64,000 nt of DNA from Streptomyces sp. M92 (GCF_028473745.1 NZ_CP101137.1:620001-684000), one strand, 5' to 3'; shown: positions 1 through 8,779, numbered from the stretch's first letter. The notes: generated from the letters alone by a model not told the origin. A program made the numbers and translations.

Positions 1-1067
1 GCCGCGACACGTCGGGCGAGCCCGAACAGTCCGCTGCCCGCGGCGTTCGCCCCGCCGCAGCCGTCGTCCTGGACGCTCACGTACATCCGTTGCTCCTCAG
101 CTCTGACAGCGACGCTTATCCGGGTGGGCGCCGCGTGCTTGACGGCGTTCGTGACAGCCTCGCAGACGACGAAGTAGGCGACGGTCGCCACGGCCTGCTC
201 GGGTTCCTCGGCCACGTCGTACTCCACCCCCACCGGCACGGACGCCCGCTCGGCGACCGTCTCCAGGGCCGCGCGCAGCCCCGCCTCGTCCAACGTGGTC
301 GGGTAGATCCGCCAGGCCACCTCGCGCAGCTCGTCCAGGGCGCGGCGGCTCTCGTCATGGGCCTGGGCCAGGAGCCGGTTGCGCCGGTCGGCGTCCTGAC
401 TGCGGCGGGCACGGCCGAGCAGCATGCCGAGTGCGACGAGGCGTTGTTGCACGCCGTCGTGCAGGTCACGTTCGATGCGGCGCCGTTCGTCGTTCACCGC
501 GTCGACCACGGCCGCGCGGCTGGCGGACAGCTCGGCGATGCGCCGCTCCAGCTCCTCCTGGTGGCGGGGGCCGAGGAAGTGGCGCGCCAGCTGCCCCTCC
601 AGTCCCACCACGCCGAATATTCCCTGCACGGCGAGGAACACGAGGAAGAAGCCGCCCAGGCTGCCGAGGACGAACGAACCGGGGTTGCGTATGCCGTCCA
701 GCAGGAACCAGCCGTACATCCCGAAGGTGCCGTACCCGAGGCCGATCGCGGCCGTCAGCATCACCACGCCGCCCAGGACTCCCAGGGCCCAGTGGCAGGC
801 CACGTACCGCAGGGCCCGCACGTCCTCGTGCGCGGGTGTGATGCGGAGGTCCAGCCACATCGCCAGCCGGGCCCGCTCCAGTCCCGCCAGTGTCCGCGCG
901 CCCGCGAGGACCGGGCGGAGTACCGCACGGCGGGCGGTGGGCCAGGCGGCCACCGGCAGAAGTGCCGCGCCGGCCAGCAGGGCGAAGAGCAGCTCGACGG
1001 CGGCCGTGGCGGTCCCCATGATCAGGCCCACCCCGCACCGCACTACTCGTCGCGCCATGTTTCGCAT
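1..1067 (-). CDS. Sensor histidine kinase, DesK/NarL type (C-terminus beyond window)
   Basis: Membrane sensor kinase that would phosphorylate a LuxR/NarL-type response regulator, probably encoded just left of the window. Several hydrophobic segments fill roughly residues 10-45 and 90-160. A coiled stretch then leads to the HisKA_3 motif ERDLHDGVQQRL with phospho-acceptor His203, and the ATPase N-box (NAVKHA) and G-box (QDDGCGGA) follow. The reading frame is open to the left edge, so the last residues are missing. Two in-frame ATGs (1067 and 1058) are possible starts, neither with a strong ribosome site. It is divergent from the DedA gene. Family assignment is secure; the signal sensed is unknown. 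Confidence 0.85.
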   Translation of the reverse strand, partial: MRNMARRVVRCGVGLIMGTATAAVELLFALLAGAALLPVAAWPTARRAVLRPVLAGARTLAGLERARLAMWLDLRITPAHEDVRALRYVACHWALGVLGGVVMLTAAIGLGYGTFGMYGWFLLDGIRNPGSFVLGSLGGFFLVFLAVQGIFGVVGLEGQLARHFLGPRHQEELERRIAELSASRAAVVDAVNDERRRIERDLHDGVQQRLVALGMLLGRARRSQDADRRNRLLAQAHDESRRALDELREVAWRIYPTTLDEAGLRAALETVAERASVPVGVEYDVAEEPEQAVATVAYFVVCEAVTNAVKHAAPTRISVAVRAEEQRMYVSVQDDGCGGANAAGSGLFGLARRVA

Positions 1068-1186
1068 GATCGCGAGGCTAGTCGGGCGCCTGCACGGCGC
1101 ACACTGTGGAAAACCGCAATGTCCGCCTGCGGTACACCGCACACGATCGTGCGGACTTCCTCAGCCTCCCTTCAGCTGCGATTTTC

Positions 1187-1192
1187 TAGCGT
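1187..1192 (+). promoter_or_regulatory. Putative -10 (TAGCGT) for a leaderless DedA mRNA
   Basis: TAGCGT lies exactly 7 nt before the ATG at 1200. Transcription would therefore start at or next to the start codon. The same spacing recurs at several genes in the window. Confidence 0.5.
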
Positions 1193-1199
1193 GGTCGGC

Positions 1200-2030
1200 A
1201 TGACAGCCATCGCAGCGCAGACGGCCGCGGACAGCGGTGCCGCACCGCAGTGGATCAACGACCTCATGGACGCGCTCGGCGCACCGGGCGCGGGTCTGGC
1301 CATCGCTCTGGAGAACCTCTTTCCTCCCCTGCCGAGCGAAGTGATCCTGCCCCTCGCCGGGTTCGCGGCGAGCTCCGGCCGGATGAACCTGATCGCCGTC
1401 CTGCTGTGGACGACGGCGGGTTCGGTCATCGGCGCGCTCGCCCTGTACGGGGTCGGCGCCCTGCTCGGCCGGGATCGCACGGTGGCGATAGCGGGCAAGC
1501 TGCCGCTGGTGAAGGTGTCGGACATAGAGAAGACGGAGGCGTGGTTCCAGAAGCACGGGACCAAGGCGGTCTTCTTCGGCCGGATGATCCCCATCTTCCG
1601 GAGTCTGATCTCCGTGCCGGCGGGCGTGGAGAGGATGCGGCTGCCCGTCTTCCTCACTCTGACCACGCTGGGCAGCGCGATCTGGAACACGGTGTTCGTA
1701 CTCGCGGGCTACGCCCTGGGTGACAACTGGTCCGAGGTGTCGGACATCGCCTCCACCTATTCGAAGGTGATCCTCGCGCTTGCCGCCCTGGCGCTGCTGG
1801 TCTTCATCGGCATGCGTCTGATGCGGCCCGGCGGCGGACAGCGCAGGCGGGGCCGCGGACGCGACGCAGGACGGGAGATACGTCCGCCGGCCGACGACGA
1901 CGGCCACCCCGGCACCGGAGGTGGTGCCGGGGGCCGTGACGGCGGCGTCAGCGAGCCGGATCCGCCGCGCGGAGGAACTCCCGGAGAATCCGCTCACCGG
2001 CCAGCACACCGCGCTCGGGCAAGGCGCTGA
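1200..2030 (+). CDS. DedA family membrane protein
   Basis: Polytopic inner-membrane protein of the DedA/SNARE-associated family, whose members act in lipid flippase-type transport and envelope homeostasis. The hallmark segment ENLFPPLPSEVILPLAGF sits at about residues 38-55, and the FFGRMIPIFRSLISVPAG motif at about 128-145. Four to five hydrophobic segments end near residue 215. A charged, Arg/Gly/Pro-rich tail of about 60 residues follows, which is longer than usual. The ATG at 1200 has no Shine-Dalgarno sequence but a -10-like TAGCGT 7 nt upstream, so a leaderless message is likely. The 3' end overlaps the convergent HAD gene by 83 bp; the tail may be an accident of that overlap. Confidence 0.85.
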   Translation: MTAIAAQTAADSGAAPQWINDLMDALGAPGAGLAIALENLFPPLPSEVILPLAGFAASSGRMNLIAVLLWTTAGSVIGALALYGVGALLGRDRTVAIAGKLPLVKVSDIEKTEAWFQKHGTKAVFFGRMIPIFRSLISVPAGVERMRLPVFLTLTTLGSAIWNTVFVLAGYALGDNWSEVSDIASTYSKVILALAALALLVFIGMRLMRPGGGQRRRGRGRDAGREIRPPADDDGHPGTGGGAGGRDGGVSEPDPPRGGTPGESAHRPAHRARARR

Positions 2031-2760
2031 TCGCCGGCGCCGTCCAGTCGGAGTCGGCCAGCTCGCCGTGGCCGGGGCGCCACCCCCGGTCGGCGGCGAG
2101 CAGCAGGTCGGCGTCGAGGAGGGAGTCGCCGGCGGCGAGGGTGAGGTCGGCGCCGGTGCGGCGGGCGACCTCGCGCACGGCGGCGCTCTTGGTGAGCGGC
2201 TTGGGGACGGCGTAGATCTTGCGGCCCTGGAGGGAGACGGTCCAGCCCCGGTTCTCGGCCCACACGGCGAGTTCCTTCACCCAGTCCTCGGGAAGCAGTT
2301 CGCGCTCGACCACGAGGTAGGCGAAGAGGTCTTCGGCGACCCGGTGCTTGCGGACCCACAGAGGGTCGGCCGTGTTCGTCAGGTGGTCGCGGATCTCGGC
2401 CAGTGAGGCGCATTCGTCGGCCAGCCGTGCGGTCACCCGCGCGTGCCAGTCGGGGTCGGAGACGCCGTCCACCAGCAGGTGGCCGCCGTTGGCGCAGATC
2501 GCGTACCGGGCGGGCGGACCGGGGAGGTTGATGCGCTGGTACTGCGCGCGGGTGCGGGTGGTCGTCGGCACGAAGACCGCCGCGTCGCCGAGTTCGGTCA
2601 GCAGTCCGGCGGCCGTCTCGGTCATATAGGAGAGGGGTTTGCTCTGGTAGACCTCGACGCACAGCAGCCGGGGTGCCCGCAGGTCGGGCATGGTCAGCCC
2701 GAGCGCGGCGGCGGAGTAGATGAGCGTGCGGTCGAGGTCGCTCGCGACGAGCACCGGCAT
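1948..2760 (-). CDS. HAD-superfamily phosphatase of the Ter biosynthetic module
   Basis: HAD hydrolase of about 270 residues with the motif I signature DLDRTL (nucleophile Asp8, acid Asp10). The motif III lysine lies in PLTKSAAV and motif IV is GDSLLDADLL, near residue 225. Expected role: dephosphorylating a small, probably nucleotide-like metabolite. It starts at an ATG that overlaps the stop codon of the phosphoribosyltransferase fusion gene (TGATG), so the two are translationally coupled. HAD phosphatases are established partners of the Ter-associated module with PRTase, TRSP and PELOTA domains. The 3' end overlaps the convergent DedA gene. The substrate is unknown. Confidence 0.85.
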   Translation of the reverse strand: MPVLVASDLDRTLIYSAAALGLTMPDLRAPRLLCVEVYQSKPLSYMTETAAGLLTELGDAAVFVPTTTRTRAQYQRINLPGPPARYAICANGGHLLVDGVSDPDWHARVTARLADECASLAEIRDHLTNTADPLWVRKHRVAEDLFAYLVVERELLPEDWVKELAVWAENRGWTVSLQGRKIYAVPKPLTKSAAVREVARRTGADLTLAAGDSLLDADLLLAADRGWRPGHGELADSDWTAPAISALPERGVLAGERILREFLRAADPAR

Positions 2761-5444
2761 CAGAGCGCCACCGCCTTGCCGTCGGCGCCGGTCGCGCCCC
2801 GCGTGTACTTGGGGTGGATCAGACCGACGCAGGTGTAGGGGAGGTCGGCGACCTCTTCGACGGGTACGCCCCGCTGCTCCGCCAGGAGGCGTACGTGGTC
2901 CAGGTCGGCGCCGGCGCCGGCTCGGGCGAGCACCTTCCACGGGACTCGTCGCAGCATGACGCGGGTGGTCTCACCGACGCCGGGCTTGACGAGGTTGACG
3001 TCGTGGATGCCGTACTCCTCGCTGATCCGCTCGACGGCGGCCCAGCCCTCCCAGGTGGGGCTGCGGTCGGCGGACAGGAGGTCCTTGGCCTGGGCGTCGA
3101 CCGCGTCGGCGACGTCCGGGAAGCGGGCGGTGACGGCGTCGAGGAAGGCCGTCGACAGGTCGGCGCCGGCGAGTTCGCGGTAGAACTTCGCGCCGTGGAA
3201 GTCGTGCTGGCCGACGAGGTCGGCGCGGAGCACGGTGCGGGATATCAGGCCGGAGACGGTGGAGTTGAGGCAGGCGGAGGGGATGAGGAAGTCGTCCCGG
3301 GTGCCGTAGGTGCGTACGCAGGAACCGGGATCGGCCAGCACCGCGATCTCGGGGTCGAAGCCGGTGATGCCGTCGGTGGACTCGAAGTCGCGCAGGGCGG
3401 CGGCGAGTTCTCGGGTGATGGCGCCCTTGCCGGTCCAGCCGTCGACGAAGACGACGTCGGCGGGGTCGTGGCGGTCGGCCAGCCAGCGCAGTGCGTTGGC
3501 GTCGATGCCCCGGCCCCGGACGATCGACACCGCGTAGTGAGGGAGGTCGAGACCATGGCGGTACTGCGCCCAGCGGCGCATCAGGATTCCGACGGGTGTG
3601 CCCGCGCGGGCGAGGGACACCAGGACGGGGCGGGGGGACCGCTCCGTGAGCACGATCTCGGTGACGGCGCCGGCGGCTCGGGCCAGGCGGGCGGCGGACG
3701 TCGCCAGCGCCGCGTGGAACAGCTCCTGGTACTGCTCGCTGGGCTGGTACTCCACCGGCAGCGACTCCGCGTAGTGGGCGCCGCCGCTCTGGATGGCCTC
3801 CTCGCGCTCCTCGGTCGGGGCTTCCAGCGTCACGTCCGAGAGGTCCTGGAGCAGCCAGCCGACCTCGTCGGGGTCGTACGAGGAGAAGTCGGGGCCGCGC
3901 AGGGGCTCGGGCAGCATGGGGGGCCTTTCGGGAGCGTGCGAGGCATGCGGGGCTCGCGGGACGTACGACGGGACCACGGCCAGCAGGACGTGCGCGGAGT
4001 GGGCGGCGAGCCGGGCCAGCAGTCCGTCGTGCGCGTGGAGTGCGGGGGTGTCGGCGGCCGAGTCGACGACGGCGACGACGGTGTCGAATCCGGCGCCCGC
4101 GACGTTGTAGGCGTAGCGCTCGCCGGGGCCGTCGGCCGGATCGTCGTGCGCGGGGAAGACCAGGCGGGTGCGTATCGCGTAGCCGGGGTCGTCCACGGCG
4201 AGGACGGGCGAGCGGGTGGTGGTCGAGTAGCGCACGTCGGCCTCGACCGTGACCTCGAGCTCGCGGGCCAGGCGCAGGGGGGCGTACATCAGCTCTTCGA
4301 AGCCGAGGACGAGCACCCGCCGGGCGCCGGCGGGCAGCGCTTCGGCGATCCGGCCGGCCATGCCGGGCAGCGCCGCCTCCAGCCGTTCCCGGTGGGCGGG
4401 CGTGAACCCGTGCCGTCCGCCGTCCGGCACGCCCGCGGGCCAGTGCAGGTCGACGCGTGCGACGGTCCCGTCGGGAGAGACGGGGGCCGGGGCGGGCGAC
4501 TCCGGCCCAGCGGCGCCGTGTGCGGAAGCTCCCGCACGGTCCGGGGCGGGTGCGGTGGCACCGGAGCCGGAGCCGAGGCCGGCCGCCTCGTCGCGGGCGG
4601 ACCTCGCGAGTCCGGGTTTCTCGGCGCCCCGGCTTTCACCGGCCTGCCCGGCGGCGAGCGCCTCGTACCGGGCGACCAGTTCCTGCCCCTGCTGGAGGAC
4701 GTCGTCCGGCAGCCGGACCGTGCCGGAGGCGGCCGTCACCAGGTCCACGCGGGCGCCGATCTCCCGGGCGAAATCCTCCAGCCGGTCCGCGTCGGCGGGC
4801 GAGCGCATGTCGACCAGGGCCACGACGACGTACCGCTTGCGGGGGTAGCGCTCGTGCAGGGCGCGGACGGTGTTGAGGACCGTGTTGCCGGTGGAGAACT
4901 CGTCGTCGACGAGGACCAGCGGCCCGTCCCCGGCGAGCAGCGCCGGGTCCTCGGGCAGCAGCAGGTGGGAGGTCGCGTGCGAGTGGGATTCCTCGAAGCC
5001 GCCCGCGCGCGCCGCCCCCGCGACCGGGCGGCGGGTGGAATGCAGGTACGGGGCGGTGCCGAGACCGTCGGCGACCGAGTGGCCGAGGCCGGTGGCGGTC
5101 TCCGCGTAGCCGAGGACGACGGCGCGCCCGGCGGCCTCGGCACCGAGCAGGTCGCGGACGCGGCGGCCGAGTGCGACGCCGTGGCCGTGGACGACGGAGG
5201 GCGACTGCGGGACGTGCTTGCCGAGCACGTTGGAGACGAGCAGGTGCGCCCGCTTGGGGTTGCGGCGCAGGGCGAGTCCCAGCAGGGCGGGCAGTGTGTC
5301 GTCACCGGTGAGTTCGACGCCGAGCCGCTCGGCGACCCAGCTGCCGGACCAGACTCCGGCGCGCTCGTCGGCGCGCGCCCTCTCGGTCATGTACTCGTGC
5401 CTCCCGTTGTCCACCGCGGTGTGGGCGGCCCTGGCGTCGGTCAT
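2760..5444 (-). CDS. Four-domain fusion: PRTase - TRSP - StiP/PRTase-like - PELOTA
   Basis: An 894-residue protein combining modules often split between separate genes in tellurium-resistance (Ter) loci. Residues ~20-200 form a phosphoribosyltransferase-like domain with the PRPP-loop motif VLVDDEFSTGNT. Residues ~320-440 carry the TRSP domain, with a TTTRSP motif. Residues ~500-800 match the StiP/PRTase_1 family, including GTPVGILMRRW and VVFVDGWTGKGAITREL, which looks like a second PRPP loop. The last ~80 residues resemble the PELOTA RNA-binding fold. A proline/alanine-rich linker lies around 265-320. The ATG at 5444 follows AAGGA; an internal ATG at 5390 after GGGAGG is an alternative. Downstream of the aldolase gene and coupled to the HAD gene, it probably builds a nucleoside-like metabolite. 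Confidence 0.88.
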   Translation of the reverse strand: MTDARAAHTAVDNGRHEYMTERARADERAGVWSGSWVAERLGVELTGDDTLPALLGLALRRNPKRAHLLVSNVLGKHVPQSPSVVHGHGVALGRRVRDLLGAEAAGRAVVLGYAETATGLGHSVADGLGTAPYLHSTRRPVAGAARAGGFEESHSHATSHLLLPEDPALLAGDGPLVLVDDEFSTGNTVLNTVRALHERYPRKRYVVVALVDMRSPADADRLEDFAREIGARVDLVTAASGTVRLPDDVLQQGQELVARYEALAAGQAGESRGAEKPGLARSARDEAAGLGSGSGATAPAPDRAGASAHGAAGPESPAPAPVSPDGTVARVDLHWPAGVPDGGRHGFTPAHRERLEAALPGMAGRIAEALPAGARRVLVLGFEELMYAPLRLARELEVTVEADVRYSTTTRSPVLAVDDPGYAIRTRLVFPAHDDPADGPGERYAYNVAGAGFDTVVAVVDSAADTPALHAHDGLLARLAAHSAHVLLAVVPSYVPRAPHASHAPERPPMLPEPLRGPDFSSYDPDEVGWLLQDLSDVTLEAPTEEREEAIQSGGAHYAESLPVEYQPSEQYQELFHAALATSAARLARAAGAVTEIVLTERSPRPVLVSLARAGTPVGILMRRWAQYRHGLDLPHYAVSIVRGRGIDANALRWLADRHDPADVVFVDGWTGKGAITRELAAALRDFESTDGITGFDPEIAVLADPGSCVRTYGTRDDFLIPSACLNSTVSGLISRTVLRADLVGQHDFHGAKFYRELAGADLSTAFLDAVTARFPDVADAVDAQAKDLLSADRSPTWEGWAAVERISEEYGIHDVNLVKPGVGETTRVMLRRVPWKVLARAGAGADLDHVRLLAEQRGVPVEEVADLPYTCVGLIHPKYTRGATGADGKAVAL

Positions 5445-5455
5445 GGATTCCTTGC

Positions 5456-5536
5456 GTTCGGTCGGACGGGATGTTCGGTCGGACGGGCGCCCTGCCGGAC
5501 GGGCGTTCGGTCAAGCGGGGTGTTCAGTCGGACAGG
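5456..5536. repeat. Five-unit tandem repeat of about 16-17 bp between aldolase and PRTase genes
   Basis: GTTCGGTCGGACGGG occurs identically at 5456 and 5473. Diverged copies start at 5489, 5505 (GTTCGGTCAAGCGGG) and 5522 (GTTCAGTCGGACAGG), so the period is 16-17 bp. The array fills most of the 79-bp intercistronic gap and runs into the last codons of the aldolase gene. It may affect mRNA folding or processing; this is inference. Confidence 0.8.
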
Positions 5537-6690
5537 CCGGCGGCGAGCAGTTCCACGAAGCCGATGTCCTCGTTGGCCACCCCGAAGACCTCGGCGCGCA
5601 GCAGCGTCCGCTCGGCCCAGGCACGGTGGGGCTTCACCTCGTTCATCTTGTTGGTGTACGCCGACCTCAGTACACCCCCGCCGCAGCGTTCCGGCCGCAG
5701 GATGTCCTGGGCGTCGCTGAACTCCTCGTGGCTGACCACGGACAGCGCGTGCACGGGCAGGACGTGCGAGGGGTGGATGCAGGTCTTGCCGAGGAGACCG
5801 TTGGCGCGGTCCAGGGAGATTTCCCGCAGCAGGCCGTCCATGGCGTGTTCGATGAGTTTCGAGCGCAGTTCCACGGCCTGCCCTTCGAGGAAGGGGCTCT
5901 GCCGCAGCTGCGGCTTGAACATCCTCTCCTGGACGCGGAAGTACTCCCACACCGGTCCGGTGACGGTGAATCCGGTGCCGTCGGCCCTGGCCAGCATGTT
6001 CACCACGTCGGCGATCACGGAGGCGACGATCTGGACGTCGTACGCCGTCATGTCGGGGCCCCTGCGCAGCCCGTAGGAGGAGCAGAAGTCGGTCACACCG
6101 AGGCGCAGGGCGAGCACACGGTCGCGGTACTTGTCGACCGCGCGGAAGATGCCTTCCAGGGTCTGCACGCGGGTCTCGCGGTACAGCAGGTCGGGCGACT
6201 CCAGCACGGGCATGGCGAAGAGCCGGTGCCCGGTGGCGGCCTCGGCGGCGGAGAGGGCTTCCAGGAAGGGTATGCCGCGTGTCTCGGTGAACTTCGGCAG
6301 TACGAATCCGGACAGCAGCCGGACCGCCGGCCCGAGGCGCCGTACGAGGTCGGGTATCTGCTCGGGGGCGCGAACCCGGACGAACAGCAGGGGAACGTCG
6401 GCGTCGGAACGTTTCTCCAGGTCGTTGAGCCGGCGGACGAGGTTCTCCTCGCCGACCGGTACGTCGGCGTCGTCGATCGAGTCCTCCAGGCACAGCACCA
6501 TGGACACCACGCCCCGAGCGGCCTGCTTGAGGATGTCCTCGTCGAGTCTGGGCCGGGTGGCCGGGCTGTAGAGCGTCGCGCCCAGGGCCGCGGACAGCAG
6601 CCGGGCCGGGGAGTCCGCGGTGAAGGTGCAGGGCTCCTGATGGAAGAGACGCTTCCGCACTTCAGGGGCGATCTGTCCGAAATGACGCAT
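5524..6690 (-). CDS. HpcH/HpaI (citrate lyase beta)-like aldolase of the Ter module
   Basis: A 388-residue TIM-barrel enzyme of the CitE/HpcH aldolase superfamily, which cleaves or forms C-C bonds with divalent metal. Visible features are the start MRHFGQIAPEVRKRLF, the strand VSMVLCLEDSIDD (acidic metal or substrate site), the arginine-rich strand LLFVRVRAPEQ, VLPKFTETRG and LGVTDFCSSYGLRRGPDMTAY. The near-terminal GKTCIHPSHV is typical of the family. The ATG at 6690 has GGGGGAG five bases upstream; a TACTAT -10-like box lies at 6750-6745. It is the promoter-proximal gene of the operon aldolase > PRTase fusion > HAD. This aldolase family is an established Ter-module partner. Substrate unknown. 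Confidence 0.87.
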   Translation of the reverse strand: MRHFGQIAPEVRKRLFHQEPCTFTADSPARLLSAALGATLYSPATRPRLDEDILKQAARGVVSMVLCLEDSIDDADVPVGEENLVRRLNDLEKRSDADVPLLFVRVRAPEQIPDLVRRLGPAVRLLSGFVLPKFTETRGIPFLEALSAAEAATGHRLFAMPVLESPDLLYRETRVQTLEGIFRAVDKYRDRVLALRLGVTDFCSSYGLRRGPDMTAYDVQIVASVIADVVNMLARADGTGFTVTGPVWEYFRVQERMFKPQLRQSPFLEGQAVELRSKLIEHAMDGLLREISLDRANGLLGKTCIHPSHVLPVHALSVVSHEEFSDAQDILRPERCGGGVLRSAYTNKMNEVKPHRAWAERTLLRAEVFGVANEDIGFVELLAAGLSD

Positions 6691-6897
6691 GAATACTCCC
6701 CCGCGGTGTCTGGGCGACCTGTGAACTGTCCAAGGTGGCCGGTAATAGTACGTAGGTGACCATGTCGGCGGTTCCCACCGGGCATGAATTCCAGGTAACC
6801 CGGCCGTGTCGGCGACGGCGACCCGGGCAGCGCGGACACGACCCGAGTACCCGCCCCCACGTTGTCGTGACCAGGACCGAGAAGGCAGGATGACGGC

Positions 6898-7851
6898 ATG
6901 ACGCACGCGATGCTGAAGGGGTCGAACGTCCCGCTGCAAGCCACCACGGTACGCGCCGTGCTGCGCTGGGCTCCCGGGCAGGGGGTCCCCGACGTCGATG
7001 CCTCCGCACTGCTGCTGGGGCCGGACGACCGCGTGCGCTCCGACGAGGACTTCGTCTTCTACAACCAGCCCAGGCATCCCTCCGGCCAGGTCTGGCGGCT
7101 CGGCAAGAAGCGGGTCGCCGAGGGGCTGACCGACACGATCCAGACAGACCTGACCGGGGTCGAGGCCTCGGTGGGCCGGATCCTGCTGGTCGCCTCGGCC
7201 GACGGCGTCGCCTTCGACCGGGTCACCTCGCTGCGCATCCTGCTGTACGACGCCGCGGCCGGTGACGCGGAGCCGCTGGCCCACTTCGACGTCAAGCCGG
7301 AGACGGGCCAGGAGACGGCGCTGATCTGCGGCGAGCTCTACCGGCGCGGGGAGGGCTGGAAGTTCCGGGCGCTGGGCGAGGGATATTCGAACGGGCTCAA
7401 GGGCCTGGCGACCGACTTCGGCATCTCGGTGGACGAGTCGGAAGGGGCGGACGACCCGGTGTCGGCGCCCCGGCCGGAGACGTCCCCGCACCCGCCCGCC
7501 CAGCCGTCCGCTCCCGCCCAGCCGTCCGCTCCCGCGGCGCCGGCCGTCGGTTCCGAGGAGCCGACGACGGTCCAGCCCCTCCCGGAGGTCTCCCGCCCGC
7601 TGCCCCCGGAGCAGCCCGCGGGGGTCCCGGCGCAGCCCGCGTACGGCTACCCGCAGCAGCCGCCGCCGGTTCAGCCCGCCTACGGCTACCCGCAGCCCGC
7701 TGCCCGGCCCTCGTACGGGTATCCGCAGGCTCCCGCGGCGGCGGGGGTCACCGGCGCGCAGTCCGGCTACGGTTATCCGCCGCCGGTGTCCGGGACGCCC
7801 GACCCGGACTTCCGGCTGCCGCCGCAGGGGCCGCAGTTCGTCGGACGGTAG
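6898..7851 (+). CDS. TerD-like protein with proline/glutamine-rich YGYPQ-repeat tail
   Basis: Stress-response protein with one TerD domain (residues ~5-180). It retains DVDASALLL, the FVFYNQ strand, the [11 protein letters not shown] strand and the [17 protein letters not shown] ending shared with the two TerD proteins nearby. The acidic loop that follows [10 protein letters not shown] in those paralogues and is expected to bind calcium is replaced by a basic segment ([10 protein letters not shown]). About 130 residues of Pro/Ala/Gln-rich sequence follow, with two PSAPAQ-type repeats and several YGYPQ repeats, probably disordered and extended. The start follows AAGGCAGG. It is divergent from the aldolase operon, with 207 bp between for shared control. 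Confidence 0.85.
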   Translation: MTHAMLKGSNVPLQATTVRAVLRWAPGQGVPDVDASALLLGPDDRVRSDEDFVFYNQPRHPSGQVWRLGKKRVAEGLTDTIQTDLTGVEASVGRILLVASADGVAFDRVTSLRILLYDAAAGDAEPLAHFDVKPETGQETALICGELYRRGEGWKFRALGEGYSNGLKGLATDFGISVDESEGADDPVSAPRPETSPHPPAQPSAPAQPSAPAAPAVGSEEPTTVQPLPEVSRPLPPEQPAGVPAQPAYGYPQQPPPVQPAYGYPQPAARPSYGYPQAPAAAGVTGAQSGYGYPPPVSGTPDPDFRLPPQGPQFVGR

Positions 7852-7958
7852 GCGGCCGTCCCACCGGTCATCTCACCGGCCGTCCCGCCGGCCCCTCACC
7901 GACCCGTTCCGCATCCGCATCCGCAGCCGGCTCCGGCTCCGGGCACCGCAGCCGGTTT

Positions 7959-8696
7959 CTACCGCTCCGCCTTGCTCTTGTGCCCCCGGCCCCACTGCAG
8001 TCCCCATCCGTAGAGCCGGTCCAGCTCCCCCTGGAAGCCGTACACGAACTTCACCTCGCGGCGGACGAGGATCTCGTCCTTGACGTTCTCGATCATCACC
8101 ACGGCACAGGAGCGGGCCTGGGGGTGACGCTCGTCGAGGCCGATCTCGATGCGGGGCCCGTTGCTCGGGTAGAGCGTCACGATGGCGTGGGTGCGGTCGA
8201 AGGCCGGCGTCTGGTCGTAGATGTAGGCGAAGAGCAGCAGCCGCTTGATGGCGTCCTTGTGGTCCAGGTTGACGTAGATCGTCTCGCCGGAGGCCGAGCC
8301 GAACCGGTCGTCGCCGCTGAGCTTGACGTACGGCGGCCCGTTGACGTCGCCCAGGAAGCCGCCGAGCGGCTGGACGACGCCCCGGGTGCCGTCCTTGAGT
8401 TCGTAGAGGCAGCCGAGGTCGAGGTCGACGTTGACCATGCTCTGGCTGTGGCCCACGACCTCGGGGGGCTTGAGCGCCTTGAAGGGGTGGCGCAGCAGGC
8501 TCTCGCGCTGGGCACCCATGATGTCCGAGGTCCGCATCCGCCAGGAGAGGTTGATGCGGAGGTTGCCGGTCGCCGCGCCCTGCTTGGTCAGGGAGACCTG
8601 GCTGTGCCGTTTGGTCAGCTGGATGGAGTTGGTCGCCGCGCTGCCCGAGTCGAACTCGGACTCGCGCCCGCGCCACAGACCGTCCAAGAAGCCCAT
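7959..8696 (-). CDS. TerA-like tellurium-resistance protein
   Basis: A 245-residue cytoplasmic protein that resembles TerA/TerD-superfamily stress proteins: VNVDLDLGCLYELKDG, an FAYIYDQTPAFDRTHAIVTLYP segment and the late strand VKFVYGFQGELDRLYGWGLQWG. In Ter systems such proteins assemble with TerD and TerC-type membrane proteins under oxidative, metal or phage stress. I chose the ATG at 8696 (MGFLDGLW), preceded by AAGGTGGGGG; a GTG at 8720 would add eight residues. A strong hairpin separates it from the DUF475 gene upstream on the same strand, so it probably has its own promoter between 8697 and 8734. TerA versus a generic TerD-related name is uncertain. Confidence 0.78.
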   Translation of the reverse strand: MGFLDGLWRGRESEFDSGSAATNSIQLTKRHSQVSLTKQGAATGNLRINLSWRMRTSDIMGAQRESLLRHPFKALKPPEVVGHSQSMVNVDLDLGCLYELKDGTRGVVQPLGGFLGDVNGPPYVKLSGDDRFGSASGETIYVNLDHKDAIKRLLLFAYIYDQTPAFDRTHAIVTLYPSNGPRIEIGLDERHPQARSCAVVMIENVKDEILVRREVKFVYGFQGELDRLYGWGLQWGRGHKSKAER

Positions 8697-8734
8697 TCCC
8701 GCCCCCACCTTCACTCGCACCGGCCGCGGACCGC

Positions 8735-8779
8735 CGACGGGGCGGCCCCGAGGAGTCGTCCTCGTCGGCCGCCCCGTCG
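8735..8779 (-). terminator. Extended hairpin downstream of the DUF475 gene
   Basis: Perfect 13-bp arms (CGACGGGGCGGCC at 8735-8747 and its complement at 8767-8779). The loop contains a second perfect 6-bp stem (8749-8754 with 8759-8764). It sits between the DUF475 stop codon and the start of the terA-like gene. Confidence 0.8.

Noticed and set aside
2814..5720. Very long plus-strand open frame opposite the PRTase fusion gene
   Set aside because: A mirror frame caused by high G+C third positions; composition is low-complexity Gly/Val/Asp and the minus-strand protein has clear domains.
7852..7958. CGCATCCGCATCCGCAG and CGGCTCCGGCTCCGG microrepeats after the TerD-like gene
   Set aside because: Short GC-rich slippage repeats without a clear stem or array structure.
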